Notes under the pieces: generated by a model
What the model saw: the letters and a program-made list of their open reading frames with translations, nothing else
Told to the model about the DNA's origin: nothing
Databases searched by the model: none
Origin: Telluribacter roseus
Lineage (GTDB): Bacteria > Bacteroidota > Bacteroidia > Cytophagales > Spirosomataceae
Reading direction: 5' to 3'
DNA: 64,000 bases
NCBI RefSeq assembly: GCF_017355915.2
Contig: NZ_JAFEUV020000001.1
Location: 248,001 to 312,000 of the forward strand
In this document: in pieces, positions 52,243 through 61,308 of the stretch
How positions within the stretch are numbered: the first letter of the stretch is position 1
Layout: each line of letters opens with the position of its first letter
Program-made: the position numbers and the translations under genes

Positions 52243-54120
52243 TTACTTCCTGATGACCAGCTTCTGTACGGCCGTCCGCTGACCATCTGTAATCCGTAGT
52301 ACATACATACCCTCGGGCAGGTGACTGAGCGAAGCCTCCCGCACCCCGTCGCTGGGTACTATCACCCGCACCGGTATCCCCTGCGCCGAATACACCTCTA
52401 TCTGCCGAATCAGGTCGCTGTCCCACTGGATGGTACCGCTGGTCGGATTGGGGTATACCCTGACCTGCAGAGCGGGCAGGGGCTCGGAGCCGGTTATGAG
52501 GCCATCGTCTTTACCTCCTACGTAGGGGCGTATCATCACACTCCCTTTCAGATCCAGGTTGCCGGCCCATTCGTTGGAAAGATTGGTATAAAGCTGACTG
52601 GCTCCTAACTGGGAGTTGCGGTCAAAGCCTACCGTCAGGGGATCTTCGCCAATCTGCAGCCAGCCTACGTAGAAGGTATCCGTCACGGCCACTCCGTTGG
52701 CAAAAGGGAAGTCCACGTAGCCATTGCGCGTAGTACCGTACGAGGCGCGTACCGACTGCTGGTGTACCACGCGGTCGGGCCGTCCGTTGGAGCTGTTCCA
52801 CACCTGGATGGTAAAGGCTTGTCCCGTCTGGTTCCGGCGGAAGGGGACCAAGGCCATCCGCACTCCGCCGAGGGTATCGGGGCGGTTCAGCACGAAGCGT
52901 ACTACTGTGCGTCCCAGGCGCTGATTCATCCGCACCCCAAATTCCGCCGAGCCGTCGTCATAGGCGTAGTAGTCGGCCAGTTCGGTGATGGTACTGATGG
53001 TATCGTTGCGGCGCAGGTTTACCGACGGGATGGTGGGGTTCTGGTCGTCCGTGGTGAGCAGGTCAAATTTCAGTTTGAGACGAAGCCGTTCTACTCCCGA
53101 CTGCCGGGCTATGGGAGTGAGCCTTACGGCTTTCTTCTGCGTCTGTCCCGGACCTATGAACACCGAAAGGGGCTCCTGATACCGCTGGATCTCGCGCCCC
53201 GTCAGCTGATCACGAATGGTAAAGGTATAAGAGGTAAAGTTAAAGTTGTTGAACAGGTTGACGATGTCCGTCCGGATGGAGTCGGCCGTTTCAGCAGCGG
53301 GATTCAGCCAGTACTGGTCCAGCGGCATGGCCGTGTACCGTTTCAGAAATGACGTGAGCGGTTGTCTGACGGCTACGTCCTTAATAAAACGGTCATTGAT
53401 GGATCGGTTCCTGTTCAGGTAGATGTAGTCGAGGTGCCAGCTGTCAAAAGCCCCGGACGAGCGGCCGTGGCCCCGGAAACGAAACCGGAAGCCCGCGTGC
53501 AGATAGGAGGCGTCGCGTACCGGTATAAATGTATGCTTGTAAAGCGTATCAAAAACGGCGCCTGATTGCTTCCAGACGCTGATCCAGTCGCCTTTCTGGT
53601 TCAGGAATTCCAGCCGGAAGGTATCTACGTCGTCAGGTAGTTCGCCGAGTCCGCGGGCCTGCCAGTAAAAGCTCAGGTACACCGAGTCAGCAGCCGTAAG
53701 GCCACCGAGATCTATGGGCTGGGTGGTAAGGGTATCCGTGTCACCCTGGGCCTGCTCATTGACGAAGTTATAGGGTACACCGGCGGCATTAAGCCCGTCG
53801 AAGGTAGCGATATTGATCGAAGGGTGCGTGGTGGTGAGGACGTTGTTGATATACACGCCACTACCGGGCATCCAGAGGGTCGGATCAGGAAATGTGTTCG
53901 AGGTCGAGAAGTCGTCAAATACCGGTAGTCTCAGAGCCTGCGTACGGGCTGACTGTTTAGTACTTCCGGTAGTTTGTACAGACTCACCTGCCGGTGGTAT
54001 GATAGGCACCAGTTCGAGCTGTGCCCAGGCTGGTACGGCCCATAGCCATACCAGCAGCGCAAGACAAGTACCTCTTTTGAGGTTGTGAGTCAATAGATTA
54101 TTCCTGCGGAAGTTCTTCAT
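52243..54120 (-). CDS. Large secreted protein with T9SS type A sorting domain
   Basis: The product has 625 residues from ATG 54120; this start overlaps the end of the PASTA gene by 23 bases, so the two are translated from one message. The signal peptide is CLALLVWLWAVPAWA-QLE. The first half contains a jelly-roll-like region (VFDDFSTSNTFPDPTLWMPG, DSVYLSFYWQARGLGE, FDSWHLDYIYLNRNRS). The C-terminus is a type A CTD (RVYPNPTSGTIQWDS, GMYVLRITDGQRTAVQKL). No enzymatic motif is visible. It is likely a surface protein of unknown role; its tight link to a PASTA protein suggests a cell-envelope function. Confidence 0.87.
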   Translation of the reverse strand: MKNFRRNNLLTHNLKRGTCLALLVWLWAVPAWAQLELVPIIPPAGESVQTTGSTKQSARTQALRLPVFDDFSTSNTFPDPTLWMPGSGVYINNVLTTTHPSINIATFDGLNAAGVPYNFVNEQAQGDTDTLTTQPIDLGGLTAADSVYLSFYWQARGLGELPDDVDTFRLEFLNQKGDWISVWKQSGAVFDTLYKHTFIPVRDASYLHAGFRFRFRGHGRSSGAFDSWHLDYIYLNRNRSINDRFIKDVAVRQPLTSFLKRYTAMPLDQYWLNPAAETADSIRTDIVNLFNNFNFTSYTFTIRDQLTGREIQRYQEPLSVFIGPGQTQKKAVRLTPIARQSGVERLRLKLKFDLLTTDDQNPTIPSVNLRRNDTISTITELADYYAYDDGSAEFGVRMNQRLGRTVVRFVLNRPDTLGGVRMALVPFRRNQTGQAFTIQVWNSSNGRPDRVVHQQSVRASYGTTRNGYVDFPFANGVAVTDTFYVGWLQIGEDPLTVGFDRNSQLGASQLYTNLSNEWAGNLDLKGSVMIRPYVGGKDDGLITGSEPLPALQVRVYPNPTSGTIQWDSDLIRQIEVYSAQGIPVRVIVPSDGVREASLSHLPEGMYVLRITDGQRTAVQKLVIRK

Positions 54121-54898
54121 TCGGATCGGACGAGGCGGCATTGAGCGGGCCCACTACCCATAGGTCAATTACGTCACCAATACGTATTTTATTGCCTGAT
54201 TCGGGATTCTGACGTACTATAGTCCCCGGCTCTTTGGTATCATCGGTCACTTCTATGATCTGACCTACCTTCAGCCCCGCGCCCACGATCTGGAACTTAG
54301 CCTCGTCGAGTGGCATGTTGAGTACCGATGGCACCGGGAACGAAGTACTTCCCAGTCCGTCGCCCACCTCCAGATCTATCTTGGAGCCCTTGGCTACGGG
54401 TTGCCCCGGCAGGATCTCCTGCCCGTTGTAGTACTGCTTCAGTACGGCACCGTGAGCCAGGTCGGGTACGTAACGCAGGGTACCCAGGTTGAGCCCCATG
54501 CTCTTGATCAGCATCTGGGCACTGCGCAGGGTCATGTCGGTCAGCTTGGGCATCTTGATCAGCGGAGCCGTACGCGACACCACCGTGATATAGATCTTGC
54601 GGCCTTCCTTCACCTTGGAGTTGGGCTGGGGATACTGCGATATAATGGTCAGAGGGGCGATATTAGCCACAAAGGTACAGTCACTTACTTCGTAGCGCAG
54701 GTCACGTTCGTCCAGGAAGTCCTCCAGCTCCTCGACATTCATCTTACGCAGATCAGGGACTGTAATAGACTCACCATGATTGGTAGTTAATGGTAAGTAG
54801 ATAAAGAAGAAACTGAGGAATAAGGCGGCTATCAGCGCTATAATAATTCCAATATGAATAAAGAGGTCTTTACGGGACTGCGTGCTAATCTTAACCAT
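54098..54898 (-). CDS. Membrane protein with three PASTA domains and no kinase
   Basis: The product has 266 residues. A short cytoplasmic N-terminus and a transmembrane helix (~14-37, IGIIIALIAALFLSFFFIYL) are followed by three PASTA domains (~46-113, ~114-180, ~186-253; e.g. VPDLRKMNVEELEDFL, MPKLTDMTLRSAQMLI, VPSVLNMPLDEAKFQI). PASTA domains bind peptidoglycan fragments in kinases and PBPs of other phyla; here there is no kinase, so it is probably a periplasmic wall sensor or scaffold. The T9SS type A gene overlaps its 3' end by 23 bases. Confidence 0.88.
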   Translation of the reverse strand: MVKISTQSRKDLFIHIGIIIALIAALFLSFFFIYLPLTTNHGESITVPDLRKMNVEELEDFLDERDLRYEVSDCTFVANIAPLTIISQYPQPNSKVKEGRKIYITVVSRTAPLIKMPKLTDMTLRSAQMLIKSMGLNLGTLRYVPDLAHGAVLKQYYNGQEILPGQPVAKGSKIDLEVGDGLGSTSFPVPSVLNMPLDEAKFQIVGAGLKVGQIIEVTDDTKEPGTIVRQNPESGNKIRIGDVIDLWVVGPLNAASSDPNEELPQE

Positions 54899-54973
54899 GG
54901 GTCTGGTATGTACTGGGCATTTCGTTTCTAAACGGTAAAAATAGAAGGAATATTTCAGGCCGCCAACTGCAGA

Positions 54974-55564
54974 CTACCGCTGCATTCCCATAATCCGCTG
55001 AATGTACTTACCCAGTATATCAAATTCCAGGTTTACAACGTCGCCTTCCTGCAACTGGTGGAAGTTGGTATGCTCGTAGGTGTAGGGGATAATGGTGACC
55101 CTGAAAGAGTCGGTCTGGGAGTTAAAAACGGTGAGGCTGACGCCATTGATACAGATCGAGCCTTTCTCGACGGTAATGTTCCCCAGCGCAGGGTCGTAGC
55201 TGAAGTCATATAGCCAGCTGCCATCCAGTTCCTGCACGCGGGTACATACGGCGGTCTGGTCTACGTGGCCCTGTACGATATGCCCGTCAAACCGGCCGTT
55301 GGCCGACATACAGCGCTCCAGATTCACCTTACTACCCGTTTTCAACTGCCCGAGGTTGGTTTTCTTTAGGGTTTCGTCAACGGCTGTTACATAATACGTA
55401 TCCTCTTCAATGGCCGTAACGGTGAGGCAGACCCCATTGTGACTCAGACTTTGATCTACTTTTAATTCGGGAGCCAGCGCCGAGCGAAGCTTAAAGGTCA
55501 GGTTGGTGCCTTCGGCCTGCAGATCAACGACTTCTCCTACTGTTTCTATGATTCCGGTAAACAT
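54974..55564 (-). CDS. ribE: Riboflavin synthase alpha subunit
   Basis: It joins two 6,7-dimethyl-8-ribityllumazine molecules into riboflavin. The 196 residues contain the duplicated lumazine-binding barrel: MFTGIIETVGEV, LSHNGVCLTVT, RFDGHIVQGHVD in the first half and GSICINGVSLTV, HTNFHQL in the second. The start is the conserved MFTGIIE. No FMN riboswitch-like leader is present, and no other riboflavin gene is in the window. It may be co-transcribed with the PASTA gene, 75 bases downstream. Confidence 0.96.
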   Translation of the reverse strand: MFTGIIETVGEVVDLQAEGTNLTFKLRSALAPELKVDQSLSHNGVCLTVTAIEEDTYYVTAVDETLKKTNLGQLKTGSKVNLERCMSANGRFDGHIVQGHVDQTAVCTRVQELDGSWLYDFSYDPALGNITVEKGSICINGVSLTVFNSQTDSFRVTIIPYTYEHTNFHQLQEGDVVNLEFDILGKYIQRIMGMQR

Positions 55565-55634
55565 ACGTCTGGATTTTATGATTAACTACTTGGCAGCTTG
55601 TTTTACTCAGCTCACACGCATTTATGCTTTTTTG

Positions 55635-55666
55635 TTTGCTACTGACACTTGAACATCGGATTTTTG
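55635..55666 (+). promoter_or_regulatory. Promoter TTTG-N20-GATTTTTG of the DUF1684 gene
   Basis: TTTG at 55635-55638 and GATTTTTG at 55659-55666 (one base off TAnnTTTG), 21 bases before the ATG. Confidence 0.45.
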
Positions 55667-55687
55667 CCAAAATAAACGCAATATATC

Positions 55688-56344
55688 ATGTTCAAAAATA
55701 AAATCATCCGGTGGAGTACCATAGTGATGGTAATGGCCATTCTGGCTTATTTCTTTATTGAGACTTTTAGTTCAGGTCCCGAGCGTAAGTCTTTCGACGC
55801 CATTGCCGCCGTAGATCCCGAAGAGTACGTCGCTCAGATCAATCAACAACGTGCCGAAAAAGACGAAACGTTCCGTACCTCGGCTGATTCACCCATTGAG
55901 CACAAGAACCACTTCAAGGCCCTCAGTTACTTCGCTCCGGATCTGGACTACCGCGTAACGGCCTCACTCACACCCTACGACGGAGAGGATAAGGAACTGA
56001 AAATTACCTATACCGATGGTACTTCAGACACGTACGAACGCTACGCCTGGGCCAACTTCAACATAGAGGGACTACAGCAACGACTGCTCCTGCTCAAGCA
56101 CGAAGGTACCATATCGCTGCTGTACCGGGATGGTACTACCGGGGACGAAACCTACGGTGGTGGACGCTACCTGGACTTTACATTAGATGATGTAAAAGGT
56201 GATTCGCTCCTGATTGACTTCAACTTAGCGTACAATCCCTACTGTGCCTATAACCCTACGTATGCCTGTCCGTTGCCTCCGGCCGAGAATACATTAAAGG
56301 TGCCAATCCGGGCAGGTGAAAAATATAATGCAGAAATACATTAA
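55688..56344 (+). CDS. DUF1684 family protein, membrane-anchored
   Basis: The product has 218 residues. It starts with a hydrophobic segment (IVMVMAILAYFFIE) with no cleavage site, so it is probably a membrane anchor. The C-terminal half has the DUF1684 signature (TYGGGRYLDFTL, DFNLAYNPYCAY, CPLPPAENTLKVPI). The paralog at 28590 shares these blocks but is predicted to be secreted by cleavage. Function unknown. It is 67 bases before pheT, and a perfect -7 box (TAAATTTG, 56342-56349) at its stop codon could serve pheT. Confidence 0.86.
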   Translation: MFKNKIIRWSTIVMVMAILAYFFIETFSSGPERKSFDAIAAVDPEEYVAQINQQRAEKDETFRTSADSPIEHKNHFKALSYFAPDLDYRVTASLTPYDGEDKELKITYTDGTSDTYERYAWANFNIEGLQQRLLLLKHEGTISLLYRDGTTGDETYGGGRYLDFTLDDVKGDSLLIDFNLAYNPYCAYNPTYACPLPPAENTLKVPIRAGEKYNAEIH

Positions 56345-56411
56345 ATTTGCGGATTACTATAAAAGCAAAGAGGGCATTCTTTGCTACATTGACTAACTTG
56401 TAAGAACCTCC

Positions 56412-58826
56412 ATGAAAATTTCATATAAATGGCTTAGGGACCTGATTGACATCCCGGAAAGTCCGGAAGAGATAGGTAAGCTATTGACAGCCACCGGCCT
56501 GGAAGTTGAAGGAATAGAAGAAGTAGAAACAGTAAAGGGAGGTTTGAGGGGAGTAGTAATCGGCGAAGTACTTACCTGCGAGAAGCATCCGGATGCCGAC
56601 CGCCTGAGCCTTACCACCGTTGAGGTGGGGCAGGCGGAGCCACTTTCTATCGTATGCGGTGCTCCTAACGTAGCCGCCGGTCAGAAAGTACTGGTAGCCA
56701 CGGTAGGTACTACGCTGTACCCAACCGGCAGTGAGCAGCCGCTGGTCATGAAAAAGTCCAAGATCCGGGGCGCGGTATCCGAAGGAATGATCTGCGCCGA
56801 GGACGAACTGGGCCTGGGTACCTCACACGCCGGTATACTGGTACTGGATACCGACCTGCCCAATGGTACACCGGCGGCCGAGTACTTCAACATTGAGTCG
56901 GAGCACGTGATCGAGATCGGCCTTACTCCCAACCGGGCCGATGCCGCTTCGCACTACGGGGTAGCCCGTGACCTGAAAGCCGTACTGGAGCGCGACATCA
57001 GGCTGCCCCAGGTAGAGGCGTTCAGGGTAGATAACCACGACCTGCCCATCGAGGTCATTGTAGAGAATACTGAGGCCTGCCCCCGGTACTGCGGCGTTAC
57101 TATTACCGGACTGCAGGTAGGGGAGTCGCCGGAATGGCTCAAAGCACGACTGGAGGCCATCGGTGTGCGTCCGATCAATAACGTGGTGGATGTAACCAAC
57201 TACATCCTGCACGAGCTGGGACAGCCCCTGCACGCGTTTGATGCTGCACAGATTGCGGGAAACAAAGTAGTTGTTAAAACTCTCCCGGCGGGTACTCCAT
57301 TTACCACGCTGGATGAGCAGGAGCGTAAGCTGGCCGACTATGATCTGATGATCTGCAATGCCAGCGAGCCTATGTGTATTGCCGGAGTGTTTGGGGGTAT
57401 CAAATCGGGAGTGACCGAAAGTACTACCTCTATCTTCCTGGAGTCGGCTTACTTTGCGCCGGCCTGGGTACGCCGTACGGCTCAGAATCACAGCCTCAAG
57501 ACCGATGCCTCGTTCCGTTTCGAGCGGGGTACCGACCCTAATATGCCGCTGTACGCGCTTAAGCGGGCCGTACTGCTCCTACAGGAGGTAGCAGGAGGTC
57601 AGGTGTCTTCAGAGGTGGCAGATGTATACCCCGCACCTATTGCTGATTTCAGGGTACCGGTTAAGTACCGTAACATAGACCGGCTGATCGGTAAAGTACT
57701 GGACCGGGAGCTTATCAAAACTATCCTGCAGAGCCTGGACATCCGGCTGGAAGAAGAGCACGAGGGAGGCTTCACGGCCGTAGTACCTCCCTACCGGGTC
57801 GATGTACAGCGTGAGGCAGATGTGGTCGAGGAGATCCTGAGAATTTACGGGTTTGACAATGTGGAGTTGTCAGATCACCTCAGTTCAGACTATCTCTCCG
57901 ACTTCCCCGTCAATGATCCGGACCGGCTGCGTCTGCGCCTGGCGGAGTTGCTCGCCGCCAGCGGCTTCAACGAGATGATCAACAACTCGCTGACTAAGCC
58001 CGCTCCGCAGGCTGCCATAGCCGAAAGCCTGCTGGGCGAGAGTGTACCTGTGCTCAACTACCTGAGCGAGGATCTGTCGGCCATGCGTCAGACGATGTTG
58101 TTCACCGGCCTGGAAACGGTCGCCTACAACATCAACCGCCGTCAGCGCGACCTGAAGTTGTTTGAATTTGGTAAGACGTACCACAAGGTCAACAGTAAGT
58201 ACGTTGAGAGGGGCCACCTGGTGCTGTTCATGACGGGAAGCATCCAGCCCGAAACCTGGTTTGAAAAGGCCCGCGAAGTACAATTCCACGACCTGGCCGG
58301 GGTAGTAGGTAAGGTACTTACGGCCATGCGTGTCAAAAACATAGAATCTGCTGAGGCCGACAAAGCCCTATTCCAGCAGGGGATCACCTATACCATCAAT
58401 CGTAAGCCCGTAGTAACGCTGGGGCTGGTACGGCCGCAACTGGCTAAGAAAGCAGATATAAAAGTACCGGTACTGTACGCCGACTTTGACTGGGACTACC
58501 TGCTCCGTCAGTATAGCTCTGCCGTGGCTTACCAGGAGGTGTCGCGCTTCCCCGAAGTACGCCGTGACCTGTCGCTGGTACTGGACCGTTCGGTAAGCTT
58601 TGATCAGCTGAAGCAGCTGGCCTACAAGACTGAGCGTCAATTACTTCGTGATGTCAATGTATTTGACGTGTACGAAGGAGAGAATCTGGGCGGTAAAAAA
58701 GCCTATGCCCTTAGCTTTATCCTGCAGGACTACCAGCAGACGCTTACTGATAAAGTGATCGATAAGACGATGCAGCGACTGATGTCGTCATTTGAAAAAG
58801 AATTTGGTGCAGTTATCAGAAAGTAG
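56412..58826 (+). CDS. pheT: Phenylalanyl-tRNA synthetase beta subunit
   Basis: It charges tRNAPhe together with the alpha subunit, whose gene is not in this window. The 804 residues match the family. The N-terminal segment MKISYKWLRDLI is followed by an EMAP/tRNA-binding domain (~40-150, HPDADRLSLTTVEVG), the B3/B4 editing region (~210-380), B5 (~410-480), the catalytic-like core (SGFNEMINNSL) and the C-terminal anticodon-binding FDX-ACB domain (VSRFPEVRRDLSLVLDRSVS). Fifteen bases after it begins the coiled-coil/zapA pair, as in many Bacteroidota. Confidence 0.97.
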   Translation: MKISYKWLRDLIDIPESPEEIGKLLTATGLEVEGIEEVETVKGGLRGVVIGEVLTCEKHPDADRLSLTTVEVGQAEPLSIVCGAPNVAAGQKVLVATVGTTLYPTGSEQPLVMKKSKIRGAVSEGMICAEDELGLGTSHAGILVLDTDLPNGTPAAEYFNIESEHVIEIGLTPNRADAASHYGVARDLKAVLERDIRLPQVEAFRVDNHDLPIEVIVENTEACPRYCGVTITGLQVGESPEWLKARLEAIGVRPINNVVDVTNYILHELGQPLHAFDAAQIAGNKVVVKTLPAGTPFTTLDEQERKLADYDLMICNASEPMCIAGVFGGIKSGVTESTTSIFLESAYFAPAWVRRTAQNHSLKTDASFRFERGTDPNMPLYALKRAVLLLQEVAGGQVSSEVADVYPAPIADFRVPVKYRNIDRLIGKVLDRELIKTILQSLDIRLEEEHEGGFTAVVPPYRVDVQREADVVEEILRIYGFDNVELSDHLSSDYLSDFPVNDPDRLRLRLAELLAASGFNEMINNSLTKPAPQAAIAESLLGESVPVLNYLSEDLSAMRQTMLFTGLETVAYNINRRQRDLKLFEFGKTYHKVNSKYVERGHLVLFMTGSIQPETWFEKAREVQFHDLAGVVGKVLTAMRVKNIESAEADKALFQQGITYTINRKPVVTLGLVRPQLAKKADIKVPVLYADFDWDYLLRQYSSAVAYQEVSRFPEVRRDLSLVLDRSVSFDQLKQLAYKTERQLLRDVNVFDVYEGENLGGKKAYALSFILQDYQQTLTDKVIDKTMQRLMSSFEKEFGAVIRK

Positions 58827-58841
58827 GAAAGGAACCAAGGC

Positions 58842-59186
58842 ATGGCTACTCAACCCACAAGGAGTATAAACAGAAAACTGATTGATGTTGAAGAGAAGCT
58901 GAAAGTCCTTATTTCCACGAAGCAGCAGCTCATGTGGAAGCTTAATGAACTACAGCGGGAGAATAAAGAGTTGAAGGAAGTCAATGCCGCTTTAACAGAA
59001 GAATTAAAAGAAGTTAGGAAAAAACACATTTCTTTACAGAAGGACTTTAATAAATCCAAAAATTTTGCTAAGATTGTCACTAATAAGCTGACACCAACAG
59101 GCGGTTTGTCCGAACTGAGAGAATCGGTTGAGCGATATATAGAAGAGATAGATAAGTGTATTGAATTGCTTGAAGAAACCCTATGA
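58842..59186 (+). CDS. Small coiled-coil protein upstream of zapA
   Basis: The product has 114 residues, mainly one long coiled coil (LIDVEEKLKVLISTKQQLMW, KLNELQRENKELKEVNAALT, LRESVERYIEEIDKCIELLE). No enzyme motif. Its stop codon overlaps the zapA start (ATGA), so the two are translationally coupled. Its position and shape suggest a division or Z-ring associated partner comparable to ZapB; this is inference. Confidence 0.8.
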   Translation: MATQPTRSINRKLIDVEEKLKVLISTKQQLMWKLNELQRENKELKEVNAALTEELKEVRKKHISLQKDFNKSKNFAKIVTNKLTPTGGLSELRESVERYIEEIDKCIELLEETL

Positions 59187-59494
59187 AAGGTAGTATGAAG
59201 CCAAATCCGGATACGGCGGTTTTTATTAGACTGCTTGACAGAGGGTTTAATCTGAGTGTACCTGCTGACCAGGAGAAGTACTACCGGGATGGCTATGAGG
59301 TATTCATGCATAGAGTAGAGGAACATAAAACTAAAGGGAAAGGATACGACGATATTGAGGCAATAGCCCTTACTTCAATAGAATGTATGGTTGCCTTGCA
59401 GCGGAGCCAGGACCGGCTCGAAAGTCTGATTGCTGCTTTAGAAGAAAAAGTGGATGATCTGGACTCTGCCCTGACCAAAGCCCTCGAAAAATAA
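59183..59494 (+). CDS. zapA: Cell division protein ZapA-like
   Basis: The product has 103 residues; a second in-frame ATG at 59195 would give 99 and may be the true start. It fits ZapA: an N-terminal beta segment (FIRLLDRGFNLSVPADQEKY), then a helix (YEVFMHRVEEHK) and a C-terminal coiled coil (LESLIAALEEKVDDLDSALT). ZapA cross-links FtsZ filaments at midcell. It is coupled to the coiled-coil gene before it and lies 99 bases before rny. Confidence 0.85.
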   Translation: MKGSMKPNPDTAVFIRLLDRGFNLSVPADQEKYYRDGYEVFMHRVEEHKTKGKGYDDIEAIALTSIECMVALQRSQDRLESLIAALEEKVDDLDSALTKALEK

Positions 59495-59593
59495 ATCTAT
59501 CTATACTAGTATCCACATCTTGATGCATAGTTCGGCGTAGCTATCGCCTGTCAGATCAGCGGGATCAACCCCAGTTGTAAACAGGAATATACT

Positions 59594-61159
59594 ATGTCAG
59601 AGTTTTTAATCATGTTTCTATCCGATGTCATAGCGCTTGGCGTCGGTATATTCGTAGGAAAAATCATTTTCCAGCGATCATCAGAGAAGAAAGAGCAGGA
59701 GGCTCAGCAACGCGCTAATGAGATCATTAAGAATGCTGAGATCACAGCCGAAAATATCAAGAAGGACCGTATCCTTGAAGCCAAGGAGAAGTACCTGAAA
59801 CTCAAATCAGAGTTTGAAGAGGAAGCGAACAAGAAGCGCAACATACTTCAGACCAACGAACAAAAACTCAAGCAGCGCGAGCAGCAGATCGCCCAGACCA
59901 TCGAGCAGAACAAGCGTCGGGAAAATGAACTCGAAGCGCTTAAAACCAACCTGAACCAGCAGGTAGACCTGGCAACAAAGCGCCGTGAAGAAGCTGATAA
60001 ACTGCTTCAGCAGCAGGTAACTCAGCTCGAAAAAATTGCTAATCTGACGGCTGAGCAAGCTCGTGAGCAATTGATAGACGCCCTGAAAGCCGAAGCTGAC
60101 TCCAAAGCCGGCTCGTACGTGAAGCACGTCATGGAGGAGGCTCGCCTGTCGGCTACCAAGGAAGCCAAAAAGATCGTTATCGAAACCATCCAGCGCACGG
60201 CGGCCGAACATGCCATCGAGAACTGCGTTTCGGTATTCAATATCGAGAACGACGATATCAAAGGTAAGATCATCGGTCGCGAAGGTCGTAATATACGGGC
60301 ACTCGAAGCGGCTACCGGTGTAGAGATCATCGTAGACGATACCCCCGAAGCCATTGTTATTTCAGGCTTTGATCCGGTTCGTCGTGAGATTGCCCGCCTG
60401 TCACTCCACCGTCTGGTGCAGGATGGTCGTATTCACCCCGCCCGTATCGAAGAGGTAGTAGGCAAAACCCGCAAGAATATCGAAGATGAGATCGTCGAGA
60501 TCGGTGAGCGTACGGTGATTGACCTGGGTATCCATGGTCTGCACCCTGAGCTCGTCAAGATGATCGGACGGATGCGTTTCCGCTCGTCGTACGGTCAGAA
60601 CCTGCTGCAGCACTCCCGCGAGGTAGCCAAGTTGTGTGCTACCATGGCTTCTGAGCTGGGTCTGAATGCCAAACTGGCTAAGCGTGCCGGTCTGCTCCAC
60701 GATATTGGTAAAGTGTGGCCCGAAGAGTCAGAGATGCCGCACGCCATCCTGGGTATGGAGCTTGCCAAGAAGTACAAAGAGCACCCGGAGGTATGTAACG
60801 CCATCGGTGCCCACCACGACGAAATCGAAATGACCAGCATCATTTCACCTATCATTCAGGTATGTGACGCTATCTCAGGTTCACGTCCGGGAGCACGCCG
60901 CGAAATGATGGAGTCGTACATCCAGCGTCTGCGCGACCTTGAGAATATGGCTATGGCCTTTGATGGGGTAGAGAAGTGCTACGCTATCCAGGCGGGTCGT
61001 GAACTACGGGTGATCGTGGATGCCGAAAATGTAACGGATGAAAAAGCCAGCATGCTGTCATTCGATATCTCACAGAAGATCGAGAAAGAGATGCAGTACC
61101 CCGGTCAGATCAAGATTACGGTGATCCGCGAAATGCGCTCCGTAGCCTACGCACGGTAG
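59594..61159 (+). CDS. rny: Ribonuclease Y
   Basis: This endoribonuclease starts mRNA decay from the membrane. The 521 residues have an N-terminal membrane helix ([20 protein letters not shown]), a long coiled coil (~25-195), a KH domain (~205-270, [20 protein letters not shown]) and an HD domain with [27 protein letters not shown] and QVCDAISG carrying the metal ligands. The size and order are standard. It is followed by a strong terminator. Confidence 0.97.
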   Translation: MSEFLIMFLSDVIALGVGIFVGKIIFQRSSEKKEQEAQQRANEIIKNAEITAENIKKDRILEAKEKYLKLKSEFEEEANKKRNILQTNEQKLKQREQQIAQTIEQNKRRENELEALKTNLNQQVDLATKRREEADKLLQQQVTQLEKIANLTAEQAREQLIDALKAEADSKAGSYVKHVMEEARLSATKEAKKIVIETIQRTAAEHAIENCVSVFNIENDDIKGKIIGREGRNIRALEAATGVEIIVDDTPEAIVISGFDPVRREIARLSLHRLVQDGRIHPARIEEVVGKTRKNIEDEIVEIGERTVIDLGIHGLHPELVKMIGRMRFRSSYGQNLLQHSREVAKLCATMASELGLNAKLAKRAGLLHDIGKVWPEESEMPHAILGMELAKKYKEHPEVCNAIGAHHDEIEMTSIISPIIQVCDAISGSRPGARREMMESYIQRLRDLENMAMAFDGVEKCYAIQAGRELRVIVDAENVTDEKASMLSFDISQKIEKEMQYPGQIKITVIREMRSVAYAR

Positions 61160-61183
61160 ACCATTGGATATTTCAAAATACAG

Positions 61184-61211
61184 AAAAAGGCCTGCGCTTG
61201 CAGGCCTTTTT
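61184..61211 (+). terminator. rny terminator
   Basis: Twelve-base perfect arms (61184-61195 and 61200-61211), loop GCTT, with the right arm ending in five T. Confidence 0.85.
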
Positions 61212-61254
61212 GTATGTACAATGGTACCTACAACTGAAAACAAGCCACCAGGCT

Positions 61255-61286
61255 TTTGACCTTGTACAAGTACCTGCTTACTTTAG
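61255..61286 (+). promoter_or_regulatory. Promoter TTTG-N20-TACTTTAG of the SDR gene
   Basis: TTTG at 61255-61258 and TACTTTAG at 61279-61286 (one base off TAnnTTTG), 22 bases before the ATG. Confidence 0.5.
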
Positions 61287-61308
61287 CGGCCTGATCTAAA
61301 TGTAACTA

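Noticed and set aside
59495-59593. Possible 6S-like or other small RNA between zapA and rny
   Set aside because: Only 99 bases, no clear long hairpin or terminator.
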